A stretch of DNA of 64,000 nt. Source: Streptomyces sp. NBC_00464. GTDB taxonomy: Bacteria > Actinomycetota > Actinomycetes > Streptomycetales > Streptomycetaceae. Positions 29,346 through 38,421 of the stretch are shown piece after piece. The notes beneath the pieces were generated by a model. The model did no database searches, was not told the origin of the DNA, and saw only the letters and a list, made by a program, of their open reading frames with translations. The stretch's first letter is position 1. Every line of letters starts with the position of its first letter. Position numbers and translations under genes: made by a program. The stretch spans positions 7,840,001 through 7,904,000 of the forward strand of contig NZ_CP107899.1 of assembly GCF_036013915.1 (NCBI RefSeq), read 5' to 3'.

Positions 29346-29695
29346 CCGGCGAGGACCCGAGACCGGGCCCCGCCCTCGACGAGGTCGTCCACCACCCCAG
29401 CCGGCTGGCGGTCGCGGCCTTCCTTTCCGCGTGCGTCGAGGCCGATTTCGCGACCGTCCGCGACCGCTGCGGCCTGTCCGACTCGGCGCTGAGCAAGATT
29501 GCCACGGCGCTGGAAGCTCCTGGCTACGTCCATATCCGCAAGGGGCATGTCGGCAGGCGTCCCCGTACCTGGCTCTCGCTCACACCGGCCGGAAGGGACG
29601 CCCTGGTCCGTCATGTCGCCGCGCTCCAGGCCATCGCCGAATCGGCTCGCGACGCGGGGGCGGCCGTCGGGGAGCGGGCGGAGGCCGACGGCTGA
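29342..29695 (+). CDS. Winged-helix (MarR-like, HTH_34-type) regulator
   Basis: A 117-residue protein that is little more than a winged helix: HHPSRLAVAAFLSACVEADF, then VRDRCGLSDSALSKIATALE as the recognition region and a KGHVGRRPRTWLSLT wing. Such short regulators are commonly cotranscribed with a small membrane protein. GTG 29342 overlaps the previous stop (GTGA). It probably controls its own operon through the palindrome at 28762-28792. The signal sensed is unknown. Confidence 0.82.
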   Translation: MTGEDPRPGPALDEVVHHPSRLAVAAFLSACVEADFATVRDRCGLSDSALSKIATALEAPGYVHIRKGHVGRRPRTWLSLTPAGRDALVRHVAALQAIAESARDAGAAVGERAEADG

Positions 29696-29786
29696 ACCCG
29701 GCTGCCGGAAGGGCTGTCGCCCGGCAGTGCGGCCCGACTTGTCGCCTACGGGTCCGCCGTGCGGGCGGATATGGCACAGTCGGGCC

Positions 29787-31583
29787 GTGGATGGACTTCG
29801 GCCTCAGGATCCCGCGCGAATAGGCGCCTACCAGCTGCTTGCCCGCCTCGGCGCCGGCGGAATGGGGCAGGTGTACCTCGGCCGCTCTCCCGGTGGACGG
29901 CTGGTGGCCGTGAAGGTCATCCGCGACGAGATCAGTGAGCACCCCGACGCCCTGGCCCGCTTCAGACGGGAGGCCGCGACGGTCGAGGCCGTACGCAGCG
30001 CGTACACGGCGCAGTTGATCGAGGCCTCGCTCGGTACGTCCCCGTACTGGCTGGCCACCGAGTACGTCGCCGGGCCCACCCTGCGCGGCGCCGTGGGTGC
30101 GCGCGGACCCTTCCCGCCGGACAGCGCGCTGCGCCTGCTCGCCGCGCTCGCCGAGGGGCTGGCGGCCGTCCATGTCCACGGAGTCACGCACCGGGACCTG
30201 AAGCCGCAGAACGTCATCCTCTCGCCGCAGGGACCGCAGCTCATCGACTTCGGGATCGCGCGAGGGCTGGAGCAGACGATCTTTACCCGGGAGGGGATGG
30301 CGTCGGGGACGCCCGGATTCACCGCCCCCGAGGTGCTGTTGCGCAATGAGGCGGGGCCGGCGGCGGACGTCTTCGCGCTGGGCGCGACCCTTGCGTACGC
30401 GGCGACGGGCCGGCCCCCGTACGGTGCGGGCGACCCCGCGGCCGTGAACTTCCGGACCGTGTACGAGGGCATCGACCTGGAGGGGGTGCGGCCGGCGCTG
30501 GCCGCACTGATCCGCGCCTGCGTCGCCAAGGATCCGGCGCAGCGGCCGGACCCGGCCGCCGTCATCGCCGGATGCGCGGTGGACTCCCCACTGGCGTCCG
30601 ACCCCCACTACCGTGCGGTGGCGCAGGCGGCCGGCCCCGTGCCCGTACCCGGGTACGAGGACATTCCGTCCACGGTGTCCGGTGCGCAGACGGGTCCGGA
30701 GCCGGGCACTGTGCGGGCTGCGGGAACGGGGACCGCCCCTACCCGGCCGGAGGAGGGCCGGCCGGCCGGGCGGGAGGCCGGGGGACCGGCGGTGACCGGG
30801 TCCACGCGGTCACCCGGAACCACCGTCGCGATCGACGGACCGGACCGGCAGCGCCGTCCCGGCCGAGGCCCGAGGGGCACGACGTGGCTCGCGGTGTGCG
30901 TGGTGGCGCTCGCCGCACCCCTGACGGTCTGGCTGCTCCCGGAATCGGACCACACGGGCGGCGGCGCGGCCGGACCCGAGGCCACCCTGTCCGGGAGGCC
31001 TGCCGTGTCCAGCCCGGCGGGCAGGAGTCCGGGCGGCGAAAGTCGGGCCGCCGGGCCTCCGGATCACCTGGCGAACGACCGTGTCTCGCACGACCGTTGG
31101 ACCCTGTCGCCGGATTCGTACCAGGCCGCCCTGGGGAGTGGCTCCTGCGATCCGGACAATTTCCCCGAGGAATCGCCGCCGGACGGCCTGACGTCCTCCG
31201 TTACGCACACGACCGGCTCGGACACGGCCACGGTGTCGATGCGCCCCAAGGATGTCGGGGAGGGGAAACGGCCCAAGCCCTACTACGTCTCCGTCGGGGT
31301 ACGGCCGCCGCACGAGACCGACCGTGCCACCGGCCGGCCGCTCGCATCGGTCGGCAAGGGCATCGGCTTCACCAGCAAGCCGGTCGACCTCTACTCGCGC
31401 TGGTCCTCCGGCGGCACCGTCAGGCTCAGATACCCCGACGACTTCCGGGCCCACTTCGGTGACCGCGCCGTCGACGCGATCCCGGTGGGGGACGACCGGG
31501 GTGACTGGACCGTCGTGATCTACCACGTCGAGGGCGGGCCCTCGGCGTACACCTCCGTCGTCTGCAACGGCTTCCACGCCTGA
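29787..31583 (+). CDS. Membrane-anchored Ser/Thr protein kinase (PknB-type)
   Basis: A 598-residue protein. The kinase domain occupies residues about 12-270: glycine loop LGAGGMGQVY, VAVKV lysine, catalytic HRDLKPQN, metal DFGIA and APE. A Pro/Gly-rich linker follows, then one membrane helix near residue 370 (TWLAVCVVALAAPLTVWLL) and a ~200-residue extracellular domain with two Cys, of no family I recognise. GTG 29787 begins the reading VDGLRPQDP. The extracellular part probably senses something at the cell surface. There is no PASTA repeat, so it is not PknB itself. Confidence 0.92.
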   Translation: MDGLRPQDPARIGAYQLLARLGAGGMGQVYLGRSPGGRLVAVKVIRDEISEHPDALARFRREAATVEAVRSAYTAQLIEASLGTSPYWLATEYVAGPTLRGAVGARGPFPPDSALRLLAALAEGLAAVHVHGVTHRDLKPQNVILSPQGPQLIDFGIARGLEQTIFTREGMASGTPGFTAPEVLLRNEAGPAADVFALGATLAYAATGRPPYGAGDPAAVNFRTVYEGIDLEGVRPALAALIRACVAKDPAQRPDPAAVIAGCAVDSPLASDPHYRAVAQAAGPVPVPGYEDIPSTVSGAQTGPEPGTVRAAGTGTAPTRPEEGRPAGREAGGPAVTGSTRSPGTTVAIDGPDRQRRPGRGPRGTTWLAVCVVALAAPLTVWLLPESDHTGGGAAGPEATLSGRPAVSSPAGRSPGGESRAAGPPDHLANDRVSHDRWTLSPDSYQAALGSGSCDPDNFPEESPPDGLTSSVTHTTGSDTATVSMRPKDVGEGKRPKPYYVSVGVRPPHETDRATGRPLASVGKGIGFTSKPVDLYSRWSSGGTVRLRYPDDFRAHFGDRAVDAIPVGDDRGDWTVVIYHVEGGPSAYTSVVCNGFHA

Positions 31584-31660
31584 CGGGCACCTCACCGGGT
31601 TCCGCCGCGCGGCGGGCGGCGACGCGCCCGTTGTCCGTCCGCCGTTGATCCGCTGCTCGA

Positions 31661-32074
31661 CTACTCGATGACGAGCTCGACCGGGATGTTGCCGCGGGTC
31701 GCGTTCGAGTACGGGCACACCTGGTGAGCCTGCTCGACCAGCTTGCGGCCGGTGGCCTCGTCGACGGACTGGGGAAGCTCCACGCGCAGCGTGACGGCGA
31801 GGCCGAACCCCTCGCCCTGCTTGCCGATGCCGACCTCGCCCGTCACGGCGGCGTCGGTCACATCGACCTTGGCCTGACGGCCCACGAGGCCCAGGGCGCT
31901 CGCGAAGCACGCGGCGTACCCGGCGGCGAACAGCTGCTCGGGGTTCGTTCCCTGGCCGTTTCCTCCCATTTCCACCGGGATGGCCAGCTGCAGATCGAGC
32001 TTGCCGTCGGCGCTGACGGCGCGGCCGTCGCGGCCGTGAGTGGCGGTGGCGACGGCGGTGTAGATCGATTCCAT
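31661..32074 (-). CDS. ohrA: Organic hydroperoxide resistance protein Ohr (OsmC family)
   Basis: A 137-residue thiol peroxidase that reduces organic and fatty-acid hydroperoxides in the cytoplasm. The two reactive cysteines are Cys56 (GYAACFASA) and Cys120 (VCPYSNATR), both in the family sequence context. Length is typical. It is divergent from its usual regulator OhrR with a palindromic operator between. The ATG at 32074 (MESIYTAVATATHGRDG) matches the usual Ohr N-terminus. Confidence 0.95.
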   Translation of the reverse strand: MESIYTAVATATHGRDGRAVSADGKLDLQLAIPVEMGGNGQGTNPEQLFAAGYAACFASALGLVGRQAKVDVTDAAVTGEVGIGKQGEGFGLAVTLRVELPQSVDEATGRKLVEQAHQVCPYSNATRGNIPVELVIE

Positions 32075-32141
32075 GGAAGACGGATCCTCTCGAAGGTCAA
32101 GTTCCGGCGGCGATGTCGGCCGCTTCCCTCGAAGTGAAGCA

Positions 32142-32161
32142 CACAACTAAATTGTGCACAA
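32142..32161. promoter_or_regulatory. OhrR operator in the ohr/ohrR divergent promoter
   Basis: CACAACTAAATTGTG (32142-32156) is an inverted repeat, and TTGTGCACAA (32152-32161) overlaps it. This fits the AT-rich palindromes bound by OhrR between ohr and ohrR in other bacteria. It lies 33-52 bp before the ohrR start. Confidence 0.75.
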
Positions 32162-32193
32162 CCAAATGGGGTGTGCGACGTTATGCTGAATCC

Positions 32194-32724
32194 ATGACCG
32201 CCACGCCCAGCTCCACCCGCGAGGCCTCGTCCGAGGCCGACTACCTCCGCCTCGACCAGCAGATCTGCTTCTCCCTGAACGCGGCCTCGCGCGCCTTCGG
32301 CGGCGTGTACCGGGTGCTTCTCAAGGATCTGGGGCTCACCTACCCCCAGTACCTCGTGATGCTGGTGCTCTGGGAGCACGGCGAGCTGCCGGTCAAGGCG
32401 CTGGGGCAGCACCTGCGGCTCGACTCCGGCACGCTGTCGCCGCTGCTGAAGCGACTGGAGGCGGCGGGCCTGGTGCGGCGCGAGCGGAGCGCCAGGGACG
32501 AGCGCTCCGTGCATGTGCACCTCACGGACGAGGGCGCGGACCTGCGCGAGCGGGCGCTGCTCGTGCCCCGTCGGATCGCCGCCGCAACGGGCTTCGACCT
32601 CGACGAGATCAACGAGCTGCGGGACCGCCTCGACCGGCTCACTGCCGCACTGGACGCGTCGGCGCTCGACGAAGGACCGGGTGGCAGGGCGGAAGCGCGG
32701 AGGAGCGGCGCCGCCGCTTCGTAG
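32194..32724 (+). CDS. ohrR: MarR-family peroxide sensor OhrR
   Basis: A 176-residue MarR regulator. The sensing cysteine is Cys25 in RLDQQICFSLNAASRA, the conserved OhrR position, followed by LTYPQYLVMLVLWE and the wing DERSVHVHLT. Oxidation of this Cys by organic hydroperoxide releases the repressor from the ohr operator. Residues after about 155 form a poorly conserved tail. It is divergent from ohr. Confidence 0.93.
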   Translation: MTATPSSTREASSEADYLRLDQQICFSLNAASRAFGGVYRVLLKDLGLTYPQYLVMLVLWEHGELPVKALGQHLRLDSGTLSPLLKRLEAAGLVRRERSARDERSVHVHLTDEGADLRERALLVPRRIAAATGFDLDEINELRDRLDRLTAALDASALDEGPGGRAEARRSGAAAS

Positions 32725-32775
32725 CGGCTCCTCTGACGCGTGGATCGCCGGAGATCGCCGGATCGGCCCGGTCTG

Positions 32776-33453
32776 TCAGGCGGCGTACGCGGTGACCGCC
32801 AGCGTCCCGGACAGCACCTTCCACAGTGCCCACGCACCGGCACGGCTTGCCGCACCGCACCACACGCTCTCCGTGCACCGCGTCGGCCGGTCCTGCCAGG
32901 CACTCACGACCAGGTAGTGGAAGCCGAAGGTACGGGTGAACGCGAACCGGATGTGCAGACCGTCGCCCAGATCGTGGCCGGGCAGGGTCGCGATCTGCAG
33001 ATCGGTGTCACCGACGGCCTCGACCCGGACCGGGTTTCCGCCCAGCAGATCACACTCGTCCGCCGGCCGGATCCGGGCCGGACATCCGCCGCTCACCGGG
33101 AACAGCCAGAAGTTGTCGGTGAGTTGCCGGCGTACGTCGTGGGCGCCGGTGAAAGGGTGCAACCCCAGCGAGTAGTTGTACCGGTACAGCCACTTCACAC
33201 CCCCGTGGCACGACTCGGGCCCCTCGTCGCAGCCTTCGCTGCCAGGTGGCTGGGAGAGGGGGGTGTCGGCGTACGAAGGTGGCGGCAGCGCGACGAGCAC
33301 GAGCGAGGCGGCGAGCAGAAGGGCCGATGCGTAATGAGCCGCCGCACGGGTGAACGCCGCAGCAGGCGGCGGCCCCGGCGCACACCCCCGGGGTGCCGCC
33401 TCCTGAGGGAACGCCCGGGAGGGGCGGCATCCGGTGCGACTCGCCTTCCGCAT
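32776..33453 (-). CDS. Secreted cysteine-rich hypothetical protein
   Basis: About 225 residues. A long, basic N-terminus runs into a hydrophobic segment (YASALLLAASLVLVALPPP) and SYADTP, giving a signal peptide or anchor. The mature part has six cysteines (EGCDEG, ESCHGG, GGCPAR, ADECDL, TRCTES, VWCGA), enough for three disulfides, and aromatic stretches such as KWLYRYNYSLGLHPF. I do not recognise the family. ATG 33453 has GGGAGG at good spacing; upstream in-frame starts have none. Confidence 0.65.
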   Translation of the reverse strand: MRKASRTGCRPSRAFPQEAAPRGCAPGPPPAAAFTRAAAHYASALLLAASLVLVALPPPSYADTPLSQPPGSEGCDEGPESCHGGVKWLYRYNYSLGLHPFTGAHDVRRQLTDNFWLFPVSGGCPARIRPADECDLLGGNPVRVEAVGDTDLQIATLPGHDLGDGLHIRFAFTRTFGFHYLVVSAWQDRPTRCTESVWCGAASRAGAWALWKVLSGTLAVTAYAA

Positions 33454-33518
33454 CAGCACCTCCCGAAGTGCGGTATGAGCCACCTGGACGCTATGTCCTC
33501 GTGCGGCGTTCGGCACCT

Positions 33519-33542
33519 CGGGGGCGGGCGCCCCCGCCCCCG
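33519..33542. terminator. Hairpin downstream of the DoxX-like gene
   Basis: CGGGGGCGGG pairs with CCCGCCCCCG around a four-base loop (CGCC). It lies 50 bp downstream of the minus-strand DoxX-like gene and upstream of the secreted protein gene, so it probably separates their transcripts. Confidence 0.6.
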
Positions 33543-33591
33543 GGAGGGCTGCTCGATTCCTGACCGCCCTCCCTGCCGCCCGAGGGGTGGT

Positions 33592-33939
33592 TCAGGCTGC
33601 GAGTCCCAGCACCATGGCCCCGACGACCGGTGCCGCGTACACCAGGGGGAAGGGGATGTGTGCGTACCAGCGGGCCCGGATCACCGTGACGACCGCACCG
33701 GCGAAGTACAGCACCAGGCCGGTCCCGGCCAGGAGGCCGATGACCGGTTCGTACAGACCGGCGACCAGGCCCATGGCCCCGGCGGCCTTCGCCGCGCCGA
33801 GCCAGGTCCACCAGGAGCGGGGGACGCTGTAGTCGGTCAGGGCCTGGACGACCCACTGGGCGCGGAGGAGCAGGGCGCCGGCCGAGTAGCCGGCCATGGC
33901 GGCAGCGACGAGAGTGACGACGACGTGGGCGACGGACAT
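33592..33939 (-). CDS. DoxX-like family membrane protein
   Basis: A 115-residue protein with four hydrophobic helices and the central motif SWWTWLGAAKAAGAMGLVAGL typical of DoxX-like small membrane proteins in actinobacteria. The family's role is not settled; some members are linked to thiol redox balance. It stands alone, with a methyltransferase gene upstream on the same strand about 140 bp away. Confidence 0.78.
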   Translation of the reverse strand: MSVAHVVVTLVAAAMAGYSAGALLLRAQWVVQALTDYSVPRSWWTWLGAAKAAGAMGLVAGLYEPVIGLLAGTGLVLYFAGAVVTVIRARWYAHIPFPLVYAAPVVGAMVLGLAA

Positions 33940-34079
33940 GGTGGAGGCTCCTCATCGGGCGGTGCCGGTGTGTTCCTGCCGGCCTCGGTGGCCGGTCCGG
34001 CACCGCACTGAAACGCCCCGACGGGGAAACGTGACACGTCCGCGAGAAAAATCTTCCGAGCCGTCCCTGCGACGCTGCG

Positions 34080-34712
34080 TCAGCTGCGCCGCGCCAGCAC
34101 GAACAGATGCGGCTCGGGCACCGCCGCAGGATGGTCGGGGACGAACAGATCGGTCTCCCGGGCCAGGACCGTGAACCCGGCTCCTGCCACCAGCTCGGTG
34201 AAATCGTCCTCACCAAAACTGGTCACCTGCACCGGCTGGCCCATGAACGTGCCGCTCACCCCCTCCACATCCAGTGGCACCGTCGCCACGGCCAGGTGGC
34301 CTTCGGGCCGAAGCGTCCGAGCGGCCAGACGCAGCACGTCCGCCTGCTCGGCGCGTGAGAGCTGCAGGAGCGAGAAGTACACGCACACTGCGTCGAAAAT
34401 CCCTTCCTCCAAAGGCAGTTCACGGACATCCGCGCAGCGGAAATCGGCCCCGGGCACCTGCCGGGACGCGATGTCCACCATGACCGGGGAGACATCGATG
34501 CCGAGCACTTCGTGACCGGCGGCGGTCAGGGCCTCGGCGGTCGGCCGCCCCGTGCCGCTGCCGATGTCCAGTACCCGGCTGCCCGGGTCGAGCTGCTCCA
34601 GCAGGAGCTCCAGAGAGGCTCGGTGCGCGGCGGAGCCGGCGAACGCACGCTCGTACTCGATACCCAGGGCATCGAACACCGAAGCGGCAGTGGGGCGTTG
34701 TTCCGAATCCAT
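34080..34712 (-). CDS. Class I SAM-dependent methyltransferase
   Basis: A 210-residue Rossmann-fold methyltransferase: motif I VLDIGSGTGRPT, the acidic loop GIDVSPVM, ADFRCADVRELP for adenine contact, and LRPEGHLAVATVPLD as motif III. The acceptor cannot be predicted. It lies 38 bp downstream of a second, unrelated methyltransferase on the same strand, so the two may share a transcript. Confidence 0.85.
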   Translation of the reverse strand: MDSEQRPTAASVFDALGIEYERAFAGSAAHRASLELLLEQLDPGSRVLDIGSGTGRPTAEALTAAGHEVLGIDVSPVMVDIASRQVPGADFRCADVRELPLEEGIFDAVCVYFSLLQLSRAEQADVLRLAARTLRPEGHLAVATVPLDVEGVSGTFMGQPVQVTSFGEDDFTELVAGAGFTVLARETDLFVPDHPAAVPEPHLFVLARRS

Positions 34713-34750
34713 CCCGGGATCTCTCCTTGATCGACTATTCCGCTGCTCCG

Positions 34751-35536
34751 CTACGGAACGCGGGCGACGGCCACGTACAGTCCGCTGTGCTCAGGCTCCG
34801 GCGCGGACGTTCCGCGGAACCACTCGGGGGCCGTCACCAGGCCGGGCTCGGCGACGTCCAGCCCGTCGAGGAACCGGGCGAACTCGTCCCTGGTGCGCAG
34901 CGCCAGCCGGATGCCGCCCCTGTCGTACTCGTCGGCTCCCTGCCGGCCCCGCTCCGGGTTGACGTCGGACGCGCCCTGGGACAGCACCACATGGCTTCCC
35001 GGTGCCAGCGCACGCGTCAGCGTGCGGACGATGGCGATCGGGTCGACGTCGTCGGGCAGGAAGTGCAGCAGGCCGAGCATCGAGAGGGCGACGGGGCGCC
35101 GGAAATCCAGGACCTTGTGCGCCGCCTCGATGATGGTGTCCGGTTCGCGTACGTCCGCCGGAACGTAGTCGGTGGCGCCCTCGGGCCGGCTGATCAGCAG
35201 CGCCTCGGCGTGGCGCAGGACGATCGGGTCGTTGTCGCAGTAGACCACCCGCGAAACGGGGTTGATCTCCTGGGCGATCTGGTGCAGGTTCGGCGCCGTC
35301 GGAATGCCGGTGCCGATGTCGAGGAACTGGTCGATGCCTTCGCCGGCGAGCCAGGCCGTGGCACGGTGCATGAACGCACGGTTCTGCCGGGCTCCGATCT
35401 TCGCCTCGATGGGCAGTTGTTGCGCAACGGCCTGGTCGACGGGGTAGTTGTCCTTGCCTCCGAGGAGCGCGTCGTAGACCCGTGCCGACTGCGGCCTGCT
35501 GGTGTCTATCGGGGGCTGGGACGTCCCTGCCGTCAT
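34751..35536 (-). CDS. DUF574/Methyltransf_19-type SAM methyltransferase
   Basis: A 261-residue member of the large Streptomyces-enriched DUF574 family. The N-terminal signature PQSARVYDALLGGKDNY and the SAM motif FLDIGTGIPTAPNLHQ are characteristic, as is the ending SGLYVAVARVP. Streptomyces genomes hold many copies and most have no assigned substrate. It is probably cotranscribed with the methyltransferase downstream. Confidence 0.9.
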   Translation of the reverse strand: MTAGTSQPPIDTSRPQSARVYDALLGGKDNYPVDQAVAQQLPIEAKIGARQNRAFMHRATAWLAGEGIDQFLDIGTGIPTAPNLHQIAQEINPVSRVVYCDNDPIVLRHAEALLISRPEGATDYVPADVREPDTIIEAAHKVLDFRRPVALSMLGLLHFLPDDVDPIAIVRTLTRALAPGSHVVLSQGASDVNPERGRQGADEYDRGGIRLALRTRDEFARFLDGLDVAEPGLVTAPEWFRGTSAPEPEHSGLYVAVARVP

Positions 35537-35697
35537 GGTGAACTCCGTTGCAGATGAGGTGAAATCATTCCTTCGGTGAAGTCTGCCACAGCAACTTCAC
35601 GGTGATCATGTGGTGTTGGGGAGGGCTGGGTGACCCGCCGGGCCGCCGACCGGATTCACACTGCCCTGCCCTGCGCTTCGCTGCACGACCGGGACTC

Positions 35698-36711
35698 CTA
35701 CTGCAGGGCTCGGACCGCCGCACGGAACAGGGCCGGAGCCCGGTGTGCGGCGGGGACGATCATCCGTGCTGTGGCGGGGCGCCCGGCAAGGTCCAACAAG
35801 CCTCCTGTGAGCAGTCGGTGGCGCCGGGTCAGCCGGTCCCATCGGGCTGGATAGTCCTGCGGACGGCCGGAGGCCAGCGAGTCCACCGCCGCACCGGCCG
35901 TCACCACGGCCAGGGCCACGCCCTCGCCGGTCAGCGCATCCACATAGCCCGCGGCGTCGCCGATCAGCAGGACGCGCCCGGCCTGCCGCGCCCGCGCCCG
36001 CTGGCGCAGGGGGCCGGCTCCCCGTACCGGACCCGTGTCCCGGCCGAGGAGCACGGCGGCCAGGCGGGGGAAGGACGCCAGGTGACTCCCGTACGCACGA
36101 CGCTCCCCGCTGAGCACGGCCACGCCCACCAGGCCGTCCCCGAGCGGCGTCACGTACGCCTCGCCGTGCCGGGACCAGTGAACCTCCACGAACTCCGTCC
36201 ACGGGGCGACGCGGTAATGCCGGCGCAGCCCGTACCGGCGCACCGCGCTCACGGGTCCGTCCAGGCCGAGACCGCGGCGGACGGGGGAGTGGAGTCCGTC
36301 GGCGGCGATCAGCCAGCGGGCGGTCAGCCCGCAGGCGGTCACCCGGTCGTGACCCTGACGCACCTCCCCGACCTTTCCCGGCACGATCCGCACGCCGAGC
36401 TCCACCGCCCTCGCGTACAGCGCGGCGTGCAGCACGGTCCGTCGCACACCGAGGCCGGGCGCGCCGCGGAACGCCGCCTCCGCCTGCCGCGCCCCCTCCA
36501 CATAACGGATCCCGCGCAAGGGGTGGCCGGACACCTCGACGCCCAACGCGCGCAGGGCCGCCACCCCGCTGGGCATGATCCCCTCACCGCACGCCTTGTC
36601 GACGGGAGCGGTACGTGGCTCCACCACGACCGCTTCCATGCCGAGGGCGGCCGCCCGGATCGCCGCTGCCAGGCCGGCCGGGCCGCCGCCCGCGATCAGG
36701 ACATCGATCAC
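35698..36711 (-). CDS. srsC: FAD-dependent monooxygenase of the phenolic-lipid operon, SrsC-like
   Basis: A 337-residue flavoprotein. It has the N-terminal dinucleotide site DVLIAGGGPAGLAAA, GEGIMPSG, the middle LIAADGLHSPVRR and the second FAD motif VLLIGDAAGYVDALTGEG. In S. griseus, SrsC hydroxylates the alkylresorcinol ring, giving alkylquinones after oxidation. The gene order type III PKS, ICMT-like methyltransferase, flavin monooxygenase is that of srsABC. GTG 36711 overlaps the methyltransferase stop (GTGA). Confidence 0.87.
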   Translation of the reverse strand: MIDVLIAGGGPAGLAAAIRAAALGMEAVVVEPRTAPVDKACGEGIMPSGVAALRALGVEVSGHPLRGIRYVEGARQAEAAFRGAPGLGVRRTVLHAALYARAVELGVRIVPGKVGEVRQGHDRVTACGLTARWLIAADGLHSPVRRGLGLDGPVSAVRRYGLRRHYRVAPWTEFVEVHWSRHGEAYVTPLGDGLVGVAVLSGERRAYGSHLASFPRLAAVLLGRDTGPVRGAGPLRQRARARQAGRVLLIGDAAGYVDALTGEGVALAVVTAGAAVDSLASGRPQDYPARWDRLTRRHRLLTGGLLDLAGRPATARMIVPAAHRAPALFRAAVRALQ

Positions 36712-37235
36712 GCCGGCACGCCCCCGGCCGGCGCGGAGGCGAGCGCAGCCTCCTCGCACCGGACGCGCACGGCCATCAGCGCCGCATTGAGCGCGGTGAA
36801 CAGCACCGCGGTCACCCACGCCCCGTGAACGAGCGGTACTGCGATCCCCTCCGCTGCGACGGCGACGTAGTTGGGGTGCCGCAGCAGGCGGTACGGTCCG
36901 CCCGTCACCAGCGGCAGACCCGGGACGACGATGACGCGGGTGTTCCAGCGATGTCCGAGCGTACGGATGCACCACCAGCGCAAGGCCTGTGCGGCCACCA
37001 CCACGGCCACCATCGTCCAGCCGAGCAGGGGCACGAACGGCCGGTCCGCCAGTCCGGCCTCGGCCAGACAGCCCACGAGCAGGGCCGTGTGCAGGGCGAC
37101 CATCGCCGGATAGTGGCCGCGGCCCGACTCGGTCCCGCCCCTGGCCAGTGCCCAGCGTGTGTTGCGCAGGGCGACGGCGAGCTCGGCGAGGCGCTCGCCC
37201 GCCACGGCCAGCACCAGTGCGGCGTACCAGATCAT
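36708..37235 (-). CDS. srsB: ICMT-like O-methyltransferase of the phenolic-lipid operon, SrsB-like
   Basis: A 175-residue integral membrane protein of the isoprenylcysteine carboxyl methyltransferase type, with several helices and the C-terminal motif TGGPYRLLRHPNYVAVAAEG that binds SAM. In S. griseus, SrsB methylates the alkylresorcinol made by SrsA. Here it starts 12 bp after the type III PKS gene and overlaps the monooxygenase gene by four bases, so the three are one operon. Confidence 0.88.
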   Translation of the reverse strand: MIWYAALVLAVAGERLAELAVALRNTRWALARGGTESGRGHYPAMVALHTALLVGCLAEAGLADRPFVPLLGWTMVAVVVAAQALRWWCIRTLGHRWNTRVIVVPGLPLVTGGPYRLLRHPNYVAVAAEGIAVPLVHGAWVTAVLFTALNAALMAVRVRCEEAALASAPAGGVPA

Positions 37236-37247
37236 GTGTCCTCCGAC

Positions 37248-38303
37248 CTACCAGCGCAGCAGCACCAGTTCGCAGCAGAATCCGGGGCCCATGGCCATCA
37301 GCAGGCCGGGCGAACCCCGCTCGGGCCGCCGCTGTTCCAGCGTGTCCCGCAGGACGTGGAGCACCGAGGACGAGGACAGGTTCCCCACCTCGGCCAGCGA
37401 ACGCCAGGTGACGTCGAGCGCCCCGTCGGGGAGGGAGAGGACATCGGCGACGGCCTCCAGCACCTTGGGCCCGCCCGGATGGCACACCCAGTGGGCGACG
37501 TCTTTCGGCTTGAGCCCGTGATCCGCGAGGAAGTCCCTTACGTCGTCCGCCAGATAGCGGCGCACGACATCCGGCACGCCCGGATCGAGGACCACCTTGA
37601 AGCCGGAATCGCGGATGTCCCAGCCCATCACGTGCTCGGTGTCCGGATACAGCCGGCTGCGGGTGGCCACCACTTCGGGCCCGGCCCCGGAGGCCCGGCC
37701 CTCGCCGAGCGCCACCACGGCGGCCGCCCCGTCACCGAACAGCGCGGTCGCCACCAGATTGGCGGGCGACGCATCGCCCCGCTGGAAGGTGAGGGAGCAC
37801 AGCTCGACCGAGAGCAGCACCGCCACGTCGTCGGGCCGGCCGAGCAGGTAGTCGTGGAGCCGGGCGATTCCCGCGGCCCCGGCGACGCAGCCGAGGCCGA
37901 AGACCGGCAGCCGTTTCACATCCGGCCGCAGGCCGAGGCGCCCCACGAGCCGGGCGTCGACGGACGGAGCCGCCACCCCGGTGACGGAGGTGAACATCAG
38001 CAGGTCCACATCGGCGGGCCGCAGCCCCGCCGTCCGCAGCGCCCCGCGCAGCGCCTCGGCGCCCAGGTCCACCGCCGCCTTGATGAACACGTCGTTGGCG
38101 TCCCCGAAACCGTCCAGTTCCGCGTAGCGCTCCAGCGGCAGCACCATGTTCCGGGTGTGCACCCGGGCGTTCTCGTGCAGCCGGTCGAGGACACGCCGGT
38201 CCGCTCCCGGCGGCAGACAGGCACCGGCCACCATGTCGGTGACCTCGCGCTGGGTGTGGCGGTACGGGGCCAGGGTGCCGTGCACGGCGGCGATCCGGGT
38301 CAT
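37248..38303 (-). CDS. srsA: Type III polyketide synthase, alkylresorcinol synthase (SrsA-like)
   Basis: A 351-residue chalcone-synthase-fold enzyme. The catalytic triad is visible: Cys139 ([11 protein letters not shown]), His275 (VCHPGGPKV) and Asn308 (VGNLSSSS). Its company with an ICMT-like methyltransferase and a flavin monooxygenase points to SrsA, which condenses a fatty acyl starter with malonyl-type units into alkylresorcinols. The other common Streptomyces type III PKS, RppA, is usually next to a cytochrome P450, which is absent here. The products are membrane phenolic lipids implicated in penicillin tolerance in S. griseus. Confidence 0.9.
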   Translation of the reverse strand: MTRIAAVHGTLAPYRHTQREVTDMVAGACLPPGADRRVLDRLHENARVHTRNMVLPLERYAELDGFGDANDVFIKAAVDLGAEALRGALRTAGLRPADVDLLMFTSVTGVAAPSVDARLVGRLGLRPDVKRLPVFGLGCVAGAAGIARLHDYLLGRPDDVAVLLSVELCSLTFQRGDASPANLVATALFGDGAAAVVALGEGRASGAGPEVVATRSRLYPDTEHVMGWDIRDSGFKVVLDPGVPDVVRRYLADDVRDFLADHGLKPKDVAHWVCHPGGPKVLEAVADVLSLPDGALDVTWRSLAEVGNLSSSSVLHVLRDTLEQRRPERGSPGLLMAMGPGFCCELVLLRW

Positions 38304-38421
38304 CCGGGGCCCTGCTTCTCAGGCGTCATGGCCCATCTCTGCCCCGCATGATGGACAAAACACCGTAAACAACCCGTGCGGCTGTCAGGTCCGCCGTGTC
38401 CGGAGTCCCTACGATCACGGG

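Noticed and set aside
31602..31615. CCGCCGCGCGGCGG palindrome after the kinase gene as a terminator
   Set aside because: It is self-complementary but has no loop and could be chance in GC-rich sequence.
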